Shown piece after piece: positions 24,420 to 31,767 of a stretch of 64,000 bases of DNA. Origin of the DNA: DASSNU01 sp035701265 (GTDB lineage: Bacteria > Gemmatimonadota > Gemmatimonadetes > Gemmatimonadales > Gemmatimonadaceae); assembly GCA_035701265.1 (NCBI GenBank), contig DASSNU010000023.1, positions 45,636 through 109,635 of the forward strand. Direction: 5' to 3'. The notes beneath the pieces were generated by a model that was not told the origin of the DNA, ran no database searches, and saw only the letters and a list, made by a program, of their open reading frames with translations. The first letter of the stretch is position 1, and each line of letters opens with the position of its first letter. A program made the position numbers and the translations under genes.

Positions 24420-24494
24420 CACCGCTGCGCGTGCGCGGCGACGCGCGTTGCACCCAGCACGCCGCGGCGCCGTGCACGAACGTGCGCGACCACG

Positions 24495-25892
24495 TCAGCG
24501 CGTGGCCGCCGCCCCCTCGCCGCGCGCGATGCGAAGCGCGGCGCTCGTGTCCACCACCTTGCACCGCGGGCGTCCCGCCGTGGCGCCGAGCGCGATCTCG
24601 TGTGCACCGAGTCGAAGCCAGTCGTCCCACGAGAGCGTATCGGGCTGGCGCTCGCGTACGAGCGCATCCACCGCATCCGGCGCGGGGCCGGGCTCGGGAA
24701 GTCTTCCCTCGGCGGCATCGGCCAGGAGCGTTGCCGCCGTCTCCGCGGCGTCGGGCTTGTTCGTCCCGATCACGCCGCTGGGTCCCCGCTTGATCCACCC
24801 GGCCACGTACAGCCCGGGGACCGGTGCTCCGCTGGCAGGATCAACCACGCGCCCGCTCACGTTCGGAACGATGCCGCGACGCTCGTCGAACGGCAGCCCG
24901 CCGATGGCCACGCCGCGATAGCCCACGGACCGGAAGACGAGACCCACGGGAAGCTCTTCCATCTCACCCGTGGGCTCGGCCACGATCGCGCCATTGCGCT
25001 CGGCCAGACGATTGCGCACCAGTCGCAGCGCGCGCACGTGTCCGCGCTCATCACCCACGATCTCCGTGGGAGAGACGAGAAAGCGCAGTGTGAGGCGGCG
25101 CGCGCGGCCGGTGGGCGTGCGCGTGCCGAGGTCGCGGAGGATCTCGAGTTTGCGCAGCGTGGCCGGCTCGTTCGCCGATTCCACCGCGCGGCGGCTCAAG
25201 GCATCGAGTGCGACTTCGTCCCCGCTCGCGCAGGTGTCGCAGCCAGCCAGCTCACCCAACTCCTTCACCTCCGGCGCGGTGAATGCCGCCTGCGCGGGGC
25301 CGCGGCGGCCCAGCAAGAAGACTTCGCGCACACGGCTCGCGCGCAGCGCTTCGAGCGCGTAGTCGGCGATGTCCGTCTGCGCCAGCTCCTCGGGGTCACG
25401 CGCGAGCATGCGCGCCACATCCACCGCCACGTTTCCCACGCCCACCACTGCCGCGCGTTCCGCGGAGAGATCGAACGCGCAATCGCGAAACTCCGGGTGC
25501 CCGTTGTACCATGCCACGAAGGCGGTAGCCGAGTGGCTGCCGATCAGCTCCTCGCCGGGAATACCCATGCGGCGATCGGCCTGCGCGCCGGTGGTGAAGC
25601 ACACCGCGTGGTAGTGGCGGCGCAGCTCGTCGAGCGTGATGTCCCGTCCGACATCCACGTTGCCGAAGAAGCGGAACCCCGGTCGGGCCGCGGCCTTGTC
25701 GAAGGTGCGCGTGACGTTCCTGATCTTCTCGTGGTCGGGCGCCACGCCAAAGCGCACGAGCCCGTACGGCGTGGGGAGTCGCTCGTACAGGTCCACGGCG
25801 ACGGGCACGTCCGTCTGTGCGAGCAGTTTGTCGACGAGAAAGAACCCCGCGGGGCCGGCGCCGACCACCGCGATGCGGAGCGCGGAAGGCAT
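24495..25892 (-). CDS. FprA/adrenodoxin-reductase-type ferredoxin--NADP+ reductase
   Basis: 465 residues. N-terminal FAD motif RIAVVGAGPAGFFLVDKLL, then LYERLPTPYGLVRFGVAPDHEKIRNV, FTTGAQADRRMGIPGEEL, the NADP-binding loop AAVVGVGNVAVDVARMLA with LLGRRGPAQAAFT, and C-terminal LFVAGWIKRGPSGVIGTNK-like sequence (here VAGWIKRGPSGVIGTNKPDA). This is the mitochondrial/mycobacterial FprA class, which passes electrons between NADPH and ferredoxin. No ferredoxin gene is adjacent. ATG at 25892. Confidence 0.92.
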   Translation of the reverse strand: MPSALRIAVVGAGPAGFFLVDKLLAQTDVPVAVDLYERLPTPYGLVRFGVAPDHEKIRNVTRTFDKAAARPGFRFFGNVDVGRDITLDELRRHYHAVCFTTGAQADRRMGIPGEELIGSHSATAFVAWYNGHPEFRDCAFDLSAERAAVVGVGNVAVDVARMLARDPEELAQTDIADYALEALRASRVREVFLLGRRGPAQAAFTAPEVKELGELAGCDTCASGDEVALDALSRRAVESANEPATLRKLEILRDLGTRTPTGRARRLTLRFLVSPTEIVGDERGHVRALRLVRNRLAERNGAIVAEPTGEMEELPVGLVFRSVGYRGVAIGGLPFDERRGIVPNVSGRVVDPASGAPVPGLYVAGWIKRGPSGVIGTNKPDAAETAATLLADAAEGRLPEPGPAPDAVDALVRERQPDTLSWDDWLRLGAHEIALGATAGRPRCKVVDTSAALRIARGEGAAATR

Positions 25893-26010
25893 GCGAGGAA
25901 GGTAATTCGCGCGACGCCCTCGCGCAGGCGCGGTGCGACGGCAGCGATGCGCAGTGCCAACACGGTGCGCCCAGGCGCTTCGTGCGCGGCGATGATCGCG
26001 CGCCGGCGCG

Positions 26011-26379
26011 CTACCGCACCTGCGACGCCGGGATCAACAGCCCCACTTCGTCGCCCGGCTCCACGTACAGCTCCTGGGAGATCGGCTGGCTGCTCGATCC
26101 CACGGGATCTGCCAGGAACTGGAGCCGGCGTCCGTGCCCCACGACGTTGGCGGGAATGGTGAGCGAGCGACGGCTCGAGGCGGGCACCAGGCCGAGGCGG
26201 ATGCGCTGGCTGGCCTGCACGGCGAAGACGTCCATGTCGAACAGGCTCTGATTGTCCACGCGCAGCGTGGCGTCCGCACGCGCGGCGAGCGATTCCGTCT
26301 GGACGCGCCGGGTGCACGCGGCGACGAGTACCAGTGCCGCGGCTACGACGAGCGTGCGTGACGTGCTGGCGATCTGCAT
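26011..26379 (-). CDS. Small lipoprotein of unknown function
   Basis: 122 residues. Signal sequence SRTLVVAAALVLVAACTRR with lipobox LVAAC; the mature part is beta-rich (TLRVDNQSLFDMDVFAV, IRLGLVPASSRRSLTIPANVV), suggesting a small beta sandwich. GGAGG at 26386-26390 on the minus strand lies 6 bases before the ATG. No family recognised. Confidence 0.75.
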   Translation of the reverse strand: MQIASTSRTLVVAAALVLVAACTRRVQTESLAARADATLRVDNQSLFDMDVFAVQASQRIRLGLVPASSRRSLTIPANVVGHGRRLQFLADPVGSSSQPISQELYVEPGDEVGLLIPASQVR

Positions 26380-26458
26380 GCATGACCTCCGCGGAGCCTG
26401 GCGTCATACCGCCTGCTGCGTGCCAGGCGCGGAGATGAACGCGGGAATGCGGCGGGAA

Positions 26459-26542
26459 CGGAGGGCCGGGGATTCGAACCCCGATGGGCTTGCGCCCGGC
26501 GGTTTTCAAGACCGCTGCCTTACCAGTTAGGTCTAGCCCTCC
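26459..26542 (-). tRNA. tRNA-Ser(TGA)
   Basis: An 84-nt structure with acceptor GGAGGGC/GCCCTCC, discriminator G, anticodon stem GCGGT/ACCGC around CTTGAAA (anticodon TGA), a variable arm containing GGGCGCAAGCCC and T-arm GGGGTTCGAATCCCC. The D-arm (GACCTAACTGGTAAGGC) is not the usual GGCCGAGTGG type and pairs poorly. CCA not encoded. Confidence 0.85.
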
Positions 26543-26614
26543 CGGTGAAAGAAAGATCGGCGGTTCGCGCGCGTCACGCTACCCGGCGTGTCGAGCGCCG
26601 GGATGGGTGCCCCT

Positions 26615-26652
26615 CTCCGGCTCCGTGCCGGTTGGCACCGACTGAGCCGGAG
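26615..26652 (-). terminator. Hairpin terminator after the M48 protease gene
   Basis: Outer arms CTCCGGCTC (26615-26623) and GAGCCGGAG (26644-26652) enclose a second perfect stem GTGCC/GGCAC with loop GGTT (26625-26638). It starts 20 bases beyond the protease stop codon. No T-run, as is usual in very GC-rich genomes. Confidence 0.6.
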
Positions 26653-26671
26653 CCCCGTTCGCGCCGAGGCC

Positions 26672-27925
26672 TTAGTGGTGCGCCTCGTCCTGGTGCTTCA
26701 TCTCCGGTAGCAGCTCGGCACCCGCGGCCTGCTTGTCGCGGATCTCCTGCACTGTCTTCTCCAGCCGCAGAAAGCGCTCGGCGGTGGTGGGGTGGGAGCT
26801 GGCGAACTTGATCGAGCCGGGTGTCGCCTGCGCCATGCGCCGCCAGAAGTCGGGCGCGTTGGCGAATGGCGCGTTCGAGCGGGCCAGGATGTACAGCCCC
26901 ACGTAGTCCGCCTCGCGCTCGAAGTCCTGCGAAAAGACCATCGCGCCCGCGTCCGCAAAATCTCGGGTGAACTCGCCCCCCGTGTTCACTCCTTGCGAGG
27001 CAGCGGCCACGTCGATCACCGCGCCCAGGAGTCCGCCCAGCAGCGAGTTCTTCTTCTTCGCGTCGATGTGCCGCATCGCGTTGTGCGCGATCTCGTGGGA
27101 GAGGACCACCCGCAGCTCGTCATCGTTCGCGGCAAAGCGGAGCATGGCGGAGGTCACGTAGACGTTGTGGCCATCGGAGAACGCGTTGAGATCCGAGCTG
27201 GTGATGGCGACGACGGTGTAGTTGCACACGGTGTCCGCGGGGATGCGGACGGTCTCGCTCGTGGCGCCGGCGTGCGCCTGCGCCGTGGTGTCGGTGTCCC
27301 CGAGCGCGACCGCCGCGGCACCGTCCGGTGTGCGCGCGCTGCTGTCACCCGCGAGCGGGACCTCGCCGGGTGACACATCTCCGGGGGTGCTGGCCAGCGC
27401 AAGCGGACCATGTCTGAGCGTGAGCGCCACGACGTCATGGCCGCGGTTGAGCTTGCCGAGCCGCTGCCCGAATTTGCGCATGGCCGTGCGCCCCGTGGGC
27501 ACCGGATCGTCACCGAGCTGAGTGATCCGGTCTCCCACCTGCACTCCTGAGCGCGCCGCCGCGGAGCCCGGCACGACACCCACGATGGTCAGCGTGTCGG
27601 TGAAGCCCATCACGCGTGCGGCGTCCCGGTACTCCTTGTCGAAGGAGTAGATGTTGGCGTACTGCACTCCGCGCTGCACGCCGGTGGCTGATGGTCCGCA
27701 CAGGGGGACGGCCGCGCGGAGCAGTGGGAGAGCGACCGTGGCGACGCGCTGCTCATCGGCGATTCCTGAGCGGATGACGAGCTGCTGCTGTCGGAGCTGC
27801 TCCATTCTGATCTCTTCCCGGGAGACGCTCCCCATGCGCGTCATCGGCGCCGCGCAGGCGGCAAGGAGCAGCGCGCTCCCGGCGAGCGCCGATCGCCAGA
27901 GGAAGGTTGGGCGACACTGTGGCAT
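26672..27925 (-). CDS. M48-family metalloprotease lipoprotein with a PDZ domain
   Basis: 417 residues. Lipoprotein signal (SALAGSALLLAACAAP), a helical region, then a PDZ-like domain (TDTLTIVGVVPGSAAARSG, VGDRITQLGDDPVP) and an M48 peptidase domain with the zinc motif HEIAH in LSHEIAHNAMRHID and the third ligand in FEREADYVGLYIL. The C-terminus TTAERFLRLEKTVQEI is typical of exported M48/LoiP-BepA-like proteases, which degrade or assist misfolded outer-membrane proteins. ATG at 27925; the frame is open far upstream only because of composition. An inserted Thr/Ala-rich segment separates PDZ and peptidase parts. Confidence 0.9.
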   Translation of the reverse strand: MPQCRPTFLWRSALAGSALLLAACAAPMTRMGSVSREEIRMEQLRQQQLVIRSGIADEQRVATVALPLLRAAVPLCGPSATGVQRGVQYANIYSFDKEYRDAARVMGFTDTLTIVGVVPGSAAARSGVQVGDRITQLGDDPVPTGRTAMRKFGQRLGKLNRGHDVVALTLRHGPLALASTPGDVSPGEVPLAGDSSARTPDGAAAVALGDTDTTAQAHAGATSETVRIPADTVCNYTVVAITSSDLNAFSDGHNVYVTSAMLRFAANDDELRVVLSHEIAHNAMRHIDAKKKNSLLGGLLGAVIDVAAASQGVNTGGEFTRDFADAGAMVFSQDFEREADYVGLYILARSNAPFANAPDFWRRMAQATPGSIKFASSHPTTAERFLRLEKTVQEIRDKQAAGAELLPEMKHQDEAHH

Positions 27926-28161
27926 AGGCGTATCCTCACGTTCGGGTCTCGATCCCTCGTGGACGCGATTGAACTCGCGCCGGCGAGGGCACGGGGCGGT
28001 TGTTGCCCCGGACGGGAGGATACGGAAGGGGTCTGACAGCGAGCGATCACGGTGCCCGGGGGGAAGCACGGCACCGTGTGGGAGAATGCAGATGGCGGCC
28101 GGTGCGACAGCTCGCATCGTGTTGTGCGCGTGCGTGCTGCGATCGTCCGTGGGGTACGGCG

Positions 28162-29112
28162 TTACCCACCCGCCACGCCCCGTATGGCGAACCACACGTT
28201 CGCCGGACGCTCCGCCAGGCGGCGCATGTACCAGGCGAACCACGCGCGCCCATAGCTCACGAGCACGCGCACGCGCACCCCCTCGGCGGCAAGTCGTGCC
28301 TGCTCGGCGCCGCGGATGCCGTAGAGCATGTGGATCTCGCACGCAGTGGGAGCCAGCCCCTGCGCGGAGGCGTGGGCGAGGAGAGCGCGCGCGAGCGCCA
28401 CATCGTGCGTGCCGAACACGGGCGGTTCGGCTTCGCCGCGCGCGGCCATCTCGATGAGCCGCATGCCGAGCGTGCGGTAGTTCGCGTCCACGTCGCGCTT
28501 GGCGGGGAAGGCGACGTCGGGCGGCTCGCGGTATGCGCCCTTCACCAGCCGCACCGCGGGGCGGAGTGGACGCAAGCGCTCGAGGTCCGCCGCGGTGCGG
28601 CGGAGATACGCCTGCAGGCAGAGTCCCACACGTCCCCCCGCGGCGTGCACGCGCTCGTAGACGCGGAGCGTGCGCTCGGTGAGCGGGGATTCCTCCATGT
28701 CGATCCACACGCGCTCGCCCCGAGCGGGTGCCGGACGCGCGAGCGCGAGCACACGCTCCACGCACGCATCGTCGCTCGTCGGATCGCCGAGCACGAGGCC
28801 GAGCTGCGTAAGCTTGACCGAGATGGCGGCGGGCAGCCCGCGCGCCGCGATGTCGCGCAGCACCGACTGGTAGTGGTCGCGCACGGCATCCGCCTGCGTA
28901 GGGGAGTCCGTATGCTCCCCTAGCTGCGTGAGCACGACGCCCATCCCGCGCTGCGCGAGCGCGCTGCCGGCGTCGAGCGCATCGGACAGCTCCTCGCCGG
29001 GCATGAAGCGCCGCACCGCCTGGCGCGTGATGGCGCGCGAGCGCACCTGGCGCTCGAGCCACGGACTGTGCGAGCCCGCGAGCAGCACCCGCCGCATGAT
29101 CGACATGGCCAT
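28162..29112 (-). CDS. Proline dehydrogenase
   Basis: 316 residues, monofunctional FAD-dependent PRODH that oxidises proline to pyrroline-5-carboxylate. Seen: TM-barrel landmarks LTQLGEHTDSPTQADAVRDHY, AISVKLTQLGL, VWIDMEESPLTERTL, GLCLQAYLRRTAADL, RLVKGAYREPPDVAF, FGTHDVALARALL, EIHMLYGIRG and VLVSYGRAWFAWYMRRLAERP. No P5C dehydrogenase lies nearby. The start is ambiguous between ATG 29112 and ATG 29106; no good ribosome site separates them. Shares a 332-base gap with the divergent protease gene. Confidence 0.93.
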   Translation of the reverse strand: MAMSIMRRVLLAGSHSPWLERQVRSRAITRQAVRRFMPGEELSDALDAGSALAQRGMGVVLTQLGEHTDSPTQADAVRDHYQSVLRDIAARGLPAAISVKLTQLGLVLGDPTSDDACVERVLALARPAPARGERVWIDMEESPLTERTLRVYERVHAAGGRVGLCLQAYLRRTAADLERLRPLRPAVRLVKGAYREPPDVAFPAKRDVDANYRTLGMRLIEMAARGEAEPPVFGTHDVALARALLAHASAQGLAPTACEIHMLYGIRGAEQARLAAEGVRVRVLVSYGRAWFAWYMRRLAERPANVWFAIRGVAGG

Positions 29113-29444
29113 CAAGCTACGCTTCCCGTGCGCGGAGCGGAACGGGAGGGGTGCGCGTGCCGGACGGCGGTGCACGATCGTCGTAGACCATGGTGCACTG
29201 CGCCGGCGTGCTGGCGAGGTGCCGCGTCGTGCCGTATCGTATCCCGCCCGCGTCCCGACGCGTCGCGCGGCCAGCGCCGCTGGAGCGTGGCGCCACGCGC
29301 CGCGTTCGCTCTCTCTCCCGCTCGTTCATGCCGGCTCGTCCCGTACAACGGAACGTTCGTCATTCGCGTCGCGCTGGCGCGCGAACGCGTGCGCCAGTTC
29401 GTGCACGAGCTTGCGCGGCCGGTCCCGCGCCGGATCGCGCGACT
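29113..29444. other. Divergent intergenic region between proline dehydrogenase and the serine protease
   Basis: About 330 bases between two divergently transcribed genes. It should contain both promoters, but no convincing -35/-10 pair was found. The plus-strand frame of the protease stays open through it and an ATG at 29328 would add an Arg/Ala-rich extension before the signal peptide; that extension looks like composition-driven translation rather than protein. Confidence 0.5.
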
Positions 29445-30719
29445 GTGCCCGTGATGCTTGCGCTGGCCGCGCTCCTCGTGCTCGGGCTCGGCGCACGCCC
29501 GCTCCTGGCGCAGGAGCGCTCCTCGCGCGCGGCCGAGCTCTTTCACCGCTACGCGCCGCGCGTGGTGAAGGTCGAGGTGACGGAAACCGGCTCCGCGGCC
29601 AAGGCGGAGCTGGGGTCGGGATTCTTCGTGTCGGCGCACGGGCACGTGGTCACGAACTATCACGTCGTCTCGCAGCTCGTCCAGCATCCGGAGCGCTACC
29701 AAGCGTCGCTCATCGAAGTCGCGGGACGATCGTTCCCGGTCCACGTGCTGGCGGTGGACGTGGTGCACGATCTGGCGGTGCTGGAGAGCGATGCGCGCCC
29801 TGTCGGCCACTTCCGCCTCACGCCCGTCGCGCCGGAGCACGGGGCGCGGCTCTTCGCGCTCGGCCATCCGCACGACCTGGGGTTGAGCATCGTGGAAGGG
29901 ATCTACAACGGACTGTTGGAGCATTCGCTCTATCCCAAGATTCACTTCACCGGCTCCATCAATCCCGGGATGAGCGGAGGACCGGCGCTGGACGAGCAGG
30001 GGCGCGTGGTGGGGATCAACGTGTCCACCGCCGGCAACCAGGTGAGCTTTCTCGTGCCGGTGGAGCGCGCGGCGGAGCTGGTGTCGCGCGCCCTCGCGCC
30101 GGATTACGAGGCGCCCGACGACTTCCTCCCCGTCATTGCCGGCCAGTTGCGCGCGTACCAGGCCGAATATTTGGACGGCATTTTTGCCGACACCACGCAG
30201 ACGGTGACGCTCGGGCGCTTTCGTCTTCCCACGCAGCCCGCGCCCTTCTTCAAGTGCTGGGCGGACGCCGATCGCGACCGGGACCTGCCGTACCAGGTGG
30301 TCTACCACGAATGCTCCACCGACGACTACGTGTACCTCTCGGGCGATCAGTCGTCGGGGATCATCGAGATGCAGCACGAGCTCATCACGAGCACGGAGCT
30401 CAGCCCATCGCGCTTCTTCAGCCTGTACAGCGAGGCGTTCAGCGATGGTGACGGGATGCCGGGGAGCGATGAGGACGTGACGCCGTTCCGTTGCGAGACG
30501 CGGAACGTGCGCACGCGCGCGCGCACCTATCGCGCGGTGTTGTGCGTGCGCGGCTACAAGAAGCTTGGCGGACTGTACGATGCCATCGTGAAGATGGCGG
30601 CGCTGGGGACGCGCACCTCCGGACTCATGAGCACGCTGCGGTTGTCGGGGGTGAGCTTCGAGAACGTGCAGCGCGTCACGCGGCGATATCTGGAGAGCTT
30701 CCGATGGGCGGACCGGTAG
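29445..30719 (+). CDS. Exported trypsin-like serine protease (S1C-like)
   Basis: 424 residues from the GTG at 29445, which gives the signal peptide VPVMLALAALLVLGLGARPLLAQ. The protease domain has the chymotrypsin-fold triad of HtrA-like enzymes: His in VVTNYHVVSQ, Asp in VVHDLAVLES, Ser in INPGMSGGPALDEQG. Unlike DegP there is no PDZ domain; instead a 200-residue C-terminal region of unknown type (four Cys, KCWADADRD, YHECSTDDYVYLSG, LCVRGYKKLGG) follows. Probably periplasmic or cell-surface. ATG at 29454 is an equally possible start. The stop overlaps the FHA gene by 16 bases, so the two are coupled. Confidence 0.85.
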   Translation: MPVMLALAALLVLGLGARPLLAQERSSRAAELFHRYAPRVVKVEVTETGSAAKAELGSGFFVSAHGHVVTNYHVVSQLVQHPERYQASLIEVAGRSFPVHVLAVDVVHDLAVLESDARPVGHFRLTPVAPEHGARLFALGHPHDLGLSIVEGIYNGLLEHSLYPKIHFTGSINPGMSGGPALDEQGRVVGINVSTAGNQVSFLVPVERAAELVSRALAPDYEAPDDFLPVIAGQLRAYQAEYLDGIFADTTQTVTLGRFRLPTQPAPFFKCWADADRDRDLPYQVVYHECSTDDYVYLSGDQSSGIIEMQHELITSTELSPSRFFSLYSEAFSDGDGMPGSDEDVTPFRCETRNVRTRARTYRAVLCVRGYKKLGGLYDAIVKMAALGTRTSGLMSTLRLSGVSFENVQRVTRRYLESFRWADR

Positions 30720-31672
30720 TCGTCGAGGTGCTGGACGAGCGCGGGCGCGTGCAGCATCGGGTCGCGCTGCGCGAGCTGCCGGCCACGATCGGTCGCGGCT
30801 ACGGCAACGACGTCATCCTGGACGATCCGTACGTCTGTCCGCGGCACGCGCGCATCGTGCGTGACGCCGACGGCGCGCTGGCCGTGGAGGATGCGGCCAG
30901 CGTGAACGGGCTGCGCGACGAGCGCGGGACGCGCGCGGAGCGGTTGCCGCTGCGCGGTGCCGGCGTGCTCCGCGTGGGTCACACGACGCTGCGCGTCCGC
31001 GAGGCCAGCGATCCCGTGCCTCCCGCGATTGCGGATCGCGGCACGCCGTCGCGATTGCCGGCGCGGCTCGCACCACTCCGCGTGAGCCTCGGCGTGGGGA
31101 TCGGCGCGTTCGTCATCTTCGCGCTGTCGGCGTACCTGAGCAGCACCATGCGTGTTTCGGTGGGCGACGTGGTGCGCGAGGCGCTGGAGCGAAGTCTGAC
31201 ACTGGCGATCTGGGCTGCGGCGTGGGCGGTGGCGAGCCGGATCGTGGTGCACGAGTTTCGCTTTCTCCGGCACTGGGCGGTGATCTCCGCCGCGACGGTC
31301 GTGTGGATCGTGACCCAGGTGGCGGTGGGGTGGCTGTCGTTCCTCTACCCGGACAGCGCGGCATCCACGGTGTTCGATGCCGGCTCGTCGATCGTGCTCG
31401 TGGGTGCCGTGGTGTACGCGCATCTGGTGCTCGCGTCGTTGCTCTCGCGCCCGCGCGCGCGGCGCACGGCAGCCGCGGTGACCGCGGCGCTGTTGGCGAT
31501 CGCCCTCCTGTTCTCGCTGTCGAGCGACAGGGACAGTACATCGAGCATCACGTTCGACGGTGCGCTCAAGCCGTGGGGGGTGCGGTGGGTGCATACCGTC
31601 TCGCTGGACGAGTTCGCGAGCGGCGCCGCCGACCTGCGACGGCAGGTGGACCAGCTCGCGGGCGAGCACTGA
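30704..31672 (+). CDS. FHA-domain multi-pass membrane protein
   Basis: 322 residues. N-terminal forkhead-associated domain (about residues 5-100): LPATIGRGYGNDVILDDPYV, CPRHARIVRDADG, AASVNGLRDERG and VLRVGHTTLRVRE; FHA domains bind phosphothreonine. Five hydrophobic segments follow (about 125-145, 165-185, 190-215, 228-250, 258-275) and a soluble C-terminus. Topology would put the FHA domain in the cytoplasm and the C-terminus across the membrane. The start overlaps the protease stop, suggesting that the pair works together: a phospho-signal inside linked to a protease outside. That link is inference. Confidence 0.85.
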   Translation: MGGPVVVEVLDERGRVQHRVALRELPATIGRGYGNDVILDDPYVCPRHARIVRDADGALAVEDAASVNGLRDERGTRAERLPLRGAGVLRVGHTTLRVREASDPVPPAIADRGTPSRLPARLAPLRVSLGVGIGAFVIFALSAYLSSTMRVSVGDVVREALERSLTLAIWAAAWAVASRIVVHEFRFLRHWAVISAATVVWIVTQVAVGWLSFLYPDSAASTVFDAGSSIVLVGAVVYAHLVLASLLSRPRARRTAAAVTAALLAIALLFSLSSDRDSTSSITFDGALKPWGVRWVHTVSLDEFASGAADLRRQVDQLAGEH

Positions 31673-31675
31673 GCA

Positions 31676-31701
31676 CGCGCACGCCGTAGCCAGCGTGCGC
31701 G
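31676..31701. terminator. Hairpin between convergent FHA and DUF2723 genes
   Basis: Perfect 9-bp arms CGCGCACGC (31676-31684) and GCGTGCGCG (31693-31701) with an 8-base loop, 3 bases after the FHA gene stop. It may terminate the plus-strand unit and, being symmetrical, the long minus-strand operon ending at 31768. Confidence 0.5.
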
Positions 31702-31767
31702 CGCCGCCCGCAGGCATCTCGGCGGTGCGCTGTTGACTGCTCGCCGCTGCTGATTTCGGCGTGCTGC

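Noticed and set aside
26459..26542. tRNA-Sec to accompany selA
   Set aside because: Anticodon is TGA, not TCA, and the acceptor stem is 7 bp.
27930..28023. 8-bp inverted repeat GTATCCTC/GAGGATAC upstream of the M48 gene
   Set aside because: Arms are 78 bases apart and short; likely chance.
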